Part shown: piece by piece, positions 62,758-64,000 of the stretch
Numbering within the stretch: position 1 is the first letter of the stretch
How the letters are laid out: every line of letters starts with the position of its first letter
DNA from: Flavobacterium saliperosum
Lineage (GTDB): Bacteria > Bacteroidota > Bacteroidia > Flavobacteriales > Flavobacteriaceae
Direction of reading: 5' to 3'
DNA length: 64,000 nt
Assembly (NCBI RefSeq): GCF_900100625.1
Contig: NZ_FMTY01000002.1
Span: 1 to 64,000, forward strand
Notes under the pieces: generated by a model
Told to the model about the DNA's origin: nothing
The model's database searches: none
The model's input: only the letters and a program-made list of their open reading frames with translations
Position numbers and translations under genes: made by a program

Positions 62758-63960
62758 ATGAAATTCGGAATTATTAAAGAAAGAAAAAACCCACCAGATA
62801 GACGTGTGGTTTTTACCCCTTCAGAATTGGTTAAATTAAAAGAACAGTTCCCTCAGGCAGAAATAAAAGTGGAAGCGTCCGATATTCGTGTGTTCGCGGA
62901 TGATGAATATTCAAAATTAGGTTTTGAAGTAAGTAATGATCTTTCAGATTGTGATGTATTGATCGGAGTAAAAGAAGTGCCGGTTGATGCCCTAATCCCG
63001 AATAAAAAATATTTTTTCTTTTCACACACCATTAAAAAACAGCCTTATAACAGAAAACTACTTGTCGCTTGCCTTGAAAAAAACATTCGTTTAATCGATC
63101 ACGAAACCATTGTAAACGAAACCAATCACCGTTTGATTGGATTTGGACGTTATGCCGGAATTGTAGGCGCCTATAACGGTTTCAGGGCGTTCGGAATCAA
63201 ATTTGAGTTGTTCAATTTACCCAAAGCGGAAACATTGGCGGATAAGGCAGCCTTGGTGGAACGTTTACGCCGTCCGATGCTGCCGCCCATTAAAATCGTT
63301 TTGACCGGACACGGAAAAGTAGGAATGGGAGCCAAGGAAATTTTGGATGATATGAAAATCAAACAGGTTTCCATCGAAGAGTATCTGACAAAAACTTTTG
63401 ACAAGCCGGTTTATACCCAAATAGACGTTTTGGATTATAACAAGCGTAAAGACGGCACCGTTGCCACCAAAGAAGATTTCTATCAGAATCCTCAGGAATA
63501 TGTGTCTGACTTTGAACGTTTTACAAAAGTATCCGATATGTTCATGGCAGGACATTTCTACGGAAACGGTGCGCCTGTCATTCTGACAAGAGAAATGCTG
63601 AATGCTCCGGATAATAAGATTAAAGTGGTAGCTGATATATCATGTGATGTTGATGGACCGATTGCCTGTACTTTGCGTTCTTCTACCATTGCCGAGCCTT
63701 TGTATGGGTATTACCCGAGTGAAGGAATCGAAGTGCCAGTGAGTCATCCGGGAGCTGTTGTGGTTATGGCGGTGGATAATTTACCGTGTGAATTACCAAA
63801 AGACGCCAGCGAAGGTTTTGGGGAAATGTTCCTCGAGCACGTGATTCCGGCATTTTTCAACAGTGATAAAGACGGTATTCTGGACAGAGCAAAAATCACC
63901 GAAAAAGGGCAGTTAACCGAGAGATTTAAATACCTGCAGGATTACGTTGACGGTAAATAA
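62758..63960 (+). CDS. Alanine dehydrogenase / saccharopine dehydrogenase-like NAD(P) oxidoreductase
   Basis: 400 residues. The N-terminus MKFGIIKERKNPPDRRVVFTP matches the AlaDH/PNT N-domain, where Arg and Lys bind the oxo acid; the second part has the nucleotide site IVLTGHGKVGMGAKEIL (G-x-G-x-x-G). Later parts (ADISCDVDGPIACTLRSSTI) resemble fungal-type saccharopine dehydrogenase (lysine-forming). Bacteroidetes members are annotated either way; the substrate cannot be fixed. A -7-like TAACTTTT (62734-62741) precedes it. A short gene begins three bases behind its stop. Confidence 0.83.
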   Translation: MKFGIIKERKNPPDRRVVFTPSELVKLKEQFPQAEIKVEASDIRVFADDEYSKLGFEVSNDLSDCDVLIGVKEVPVDALIPNKKYFFFSHTIKKQPYNRKLLVACLEKNIRLIDHETIVNETNHRLIGFGRYAGIVGAYNGFRAFGIKFELFNLPKAETLADKAALVERLRRPMLPPIKIVLTGHGKVGMGAKEILDDMKIKQVSIEEYLTKTFDKPVYTQIDVLDYNKRKDGTVATKEDFYQNPQEYVSDFERFTKVSDMFMAGHFYGNGAPVILTREMLNAPDNKIKVVADISCDVDGPIACTLRSSTIAEPLYGYYPSEGIEVPVSHPGAVVVMAVDNLPCELPKDASEGFGEMFLEHVIPAFFNSDKDGILDRAKITEKGQLTERFKYLQDYVDGK

Positions 63961-63963
63961 GGT

Positions 63964-64000
63964 ATGAAAAAGGCAGTAGGTTATTTTCTCAGAATTTTTA
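63964..64000 (+). CDS. Start of a gene cut by the window edge
   Basis: An ATG three bases behind the dehydrogenase stop opens MKKAVGYFLRIF and runs off the window. The Lys pair and hydrophobic residues suit the start of a signal peptide or membrane anchor. Tight spacing suggests an operon with the dehydrogenase. Too short to identify. Confidence 0.5.
   Translation, partial: MKKAVGYFLRIF

Overview
The window looks like chromosomal DNA of a Flavobacteriaceae bacterium, most likely Flavobacterium or a close relative. It is AT-rich. Genes are preceded by Bacteroidetes-type -7 boxes (TAnnTTTG) rather than Shine-Dalgarno sequences. It carries a gliding-motility gene (gldI), a secreted subtilase with a type IX secretion sorting domain, a TonB receptor paired with a DUF4249 lipoprotein, a PafA-type phosphatase, a monomeric NADP isocitrate dehydrogenase, a double-length NusB, and a tmRNA with tag GENNYALAA. 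No rRNA, tRNA, CRISPR array, transposase or prophage was seen. It reads as a stable core region with a few lineage-specific operons. || Layout: 1-670 holds the cut-off start of an unknown gene and an AT-rich gap. 1231-5272 (minus) is nrnA, gldI and two exported cyclophilin-FKBP fusion isomerases, divergent from guaA (5365). 5365-9535 is guaA, then LysM protein, OsmC and DUF3820 genes. 9805-14221 is pyrG, yidC and proC. 15308-21935 is a plus-strand series: MORN-like protein, mnmA, T9SS subtilase, nitronate monooxygenase-like protein, a small secreted protein and a PafA-like phosphatase. 21976-31908 holds lysA, sucC, small unknowns, a prolyl oligopeptidase, uvrB and a DUF389 protein. 31994-34804 (minus) is a compact four-gene operon: thioredoxin, ApbE, DUF4266, DUF3570. 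34963-38874 (minus) is TonB receptor, DUF4249, thiamine pyrophosphokinase. 39003-44603 holds icd, rplS, trmD and a three-gene operon. 44733-53922 includes a cytosolic cyclophilin-FKBP fusion, a glutamate-synthase-like flavoprotein with a Gre-like factor, a Mpo1-like/CsaA-like pair and a P-type ATPase. 53999-61349 holds a PUR-like protein, an ABC exporter, leucine dehydrogenase, nusB-DUF1573-yajC and pepT. 61480-64000 holds a DUF4468-like protein, ssrA, an alanine/saccharopine dehydrogenase-like enzyme and a gene cut by the edge. || The best candidates for undescribed biology are: (1) the thioredoxin-ApbE-DUF4266-DUF3570 operon, which looks like an envelope flavin/thiol/metal system without a recognised flavoprotein target; (2) a 22-codon reading frame joined to a hairpin terminator, with a possible competing hairpin, in front of the glutamate-synthase-like gene (48371-48510), which has the form of an attenuator; (3) the TonB receptor-DUF4249-thiamine pyrophosphokinase operon; (4) divergent nrnA/guaA promoters whose -7 boxes nearly touch the start codons, predicting leaderless mRNAs; (5) promoters embedded in the terminators of the preceding genes; and (6) several fold-back intergenic repeats. 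All of these are readings of sequence only.
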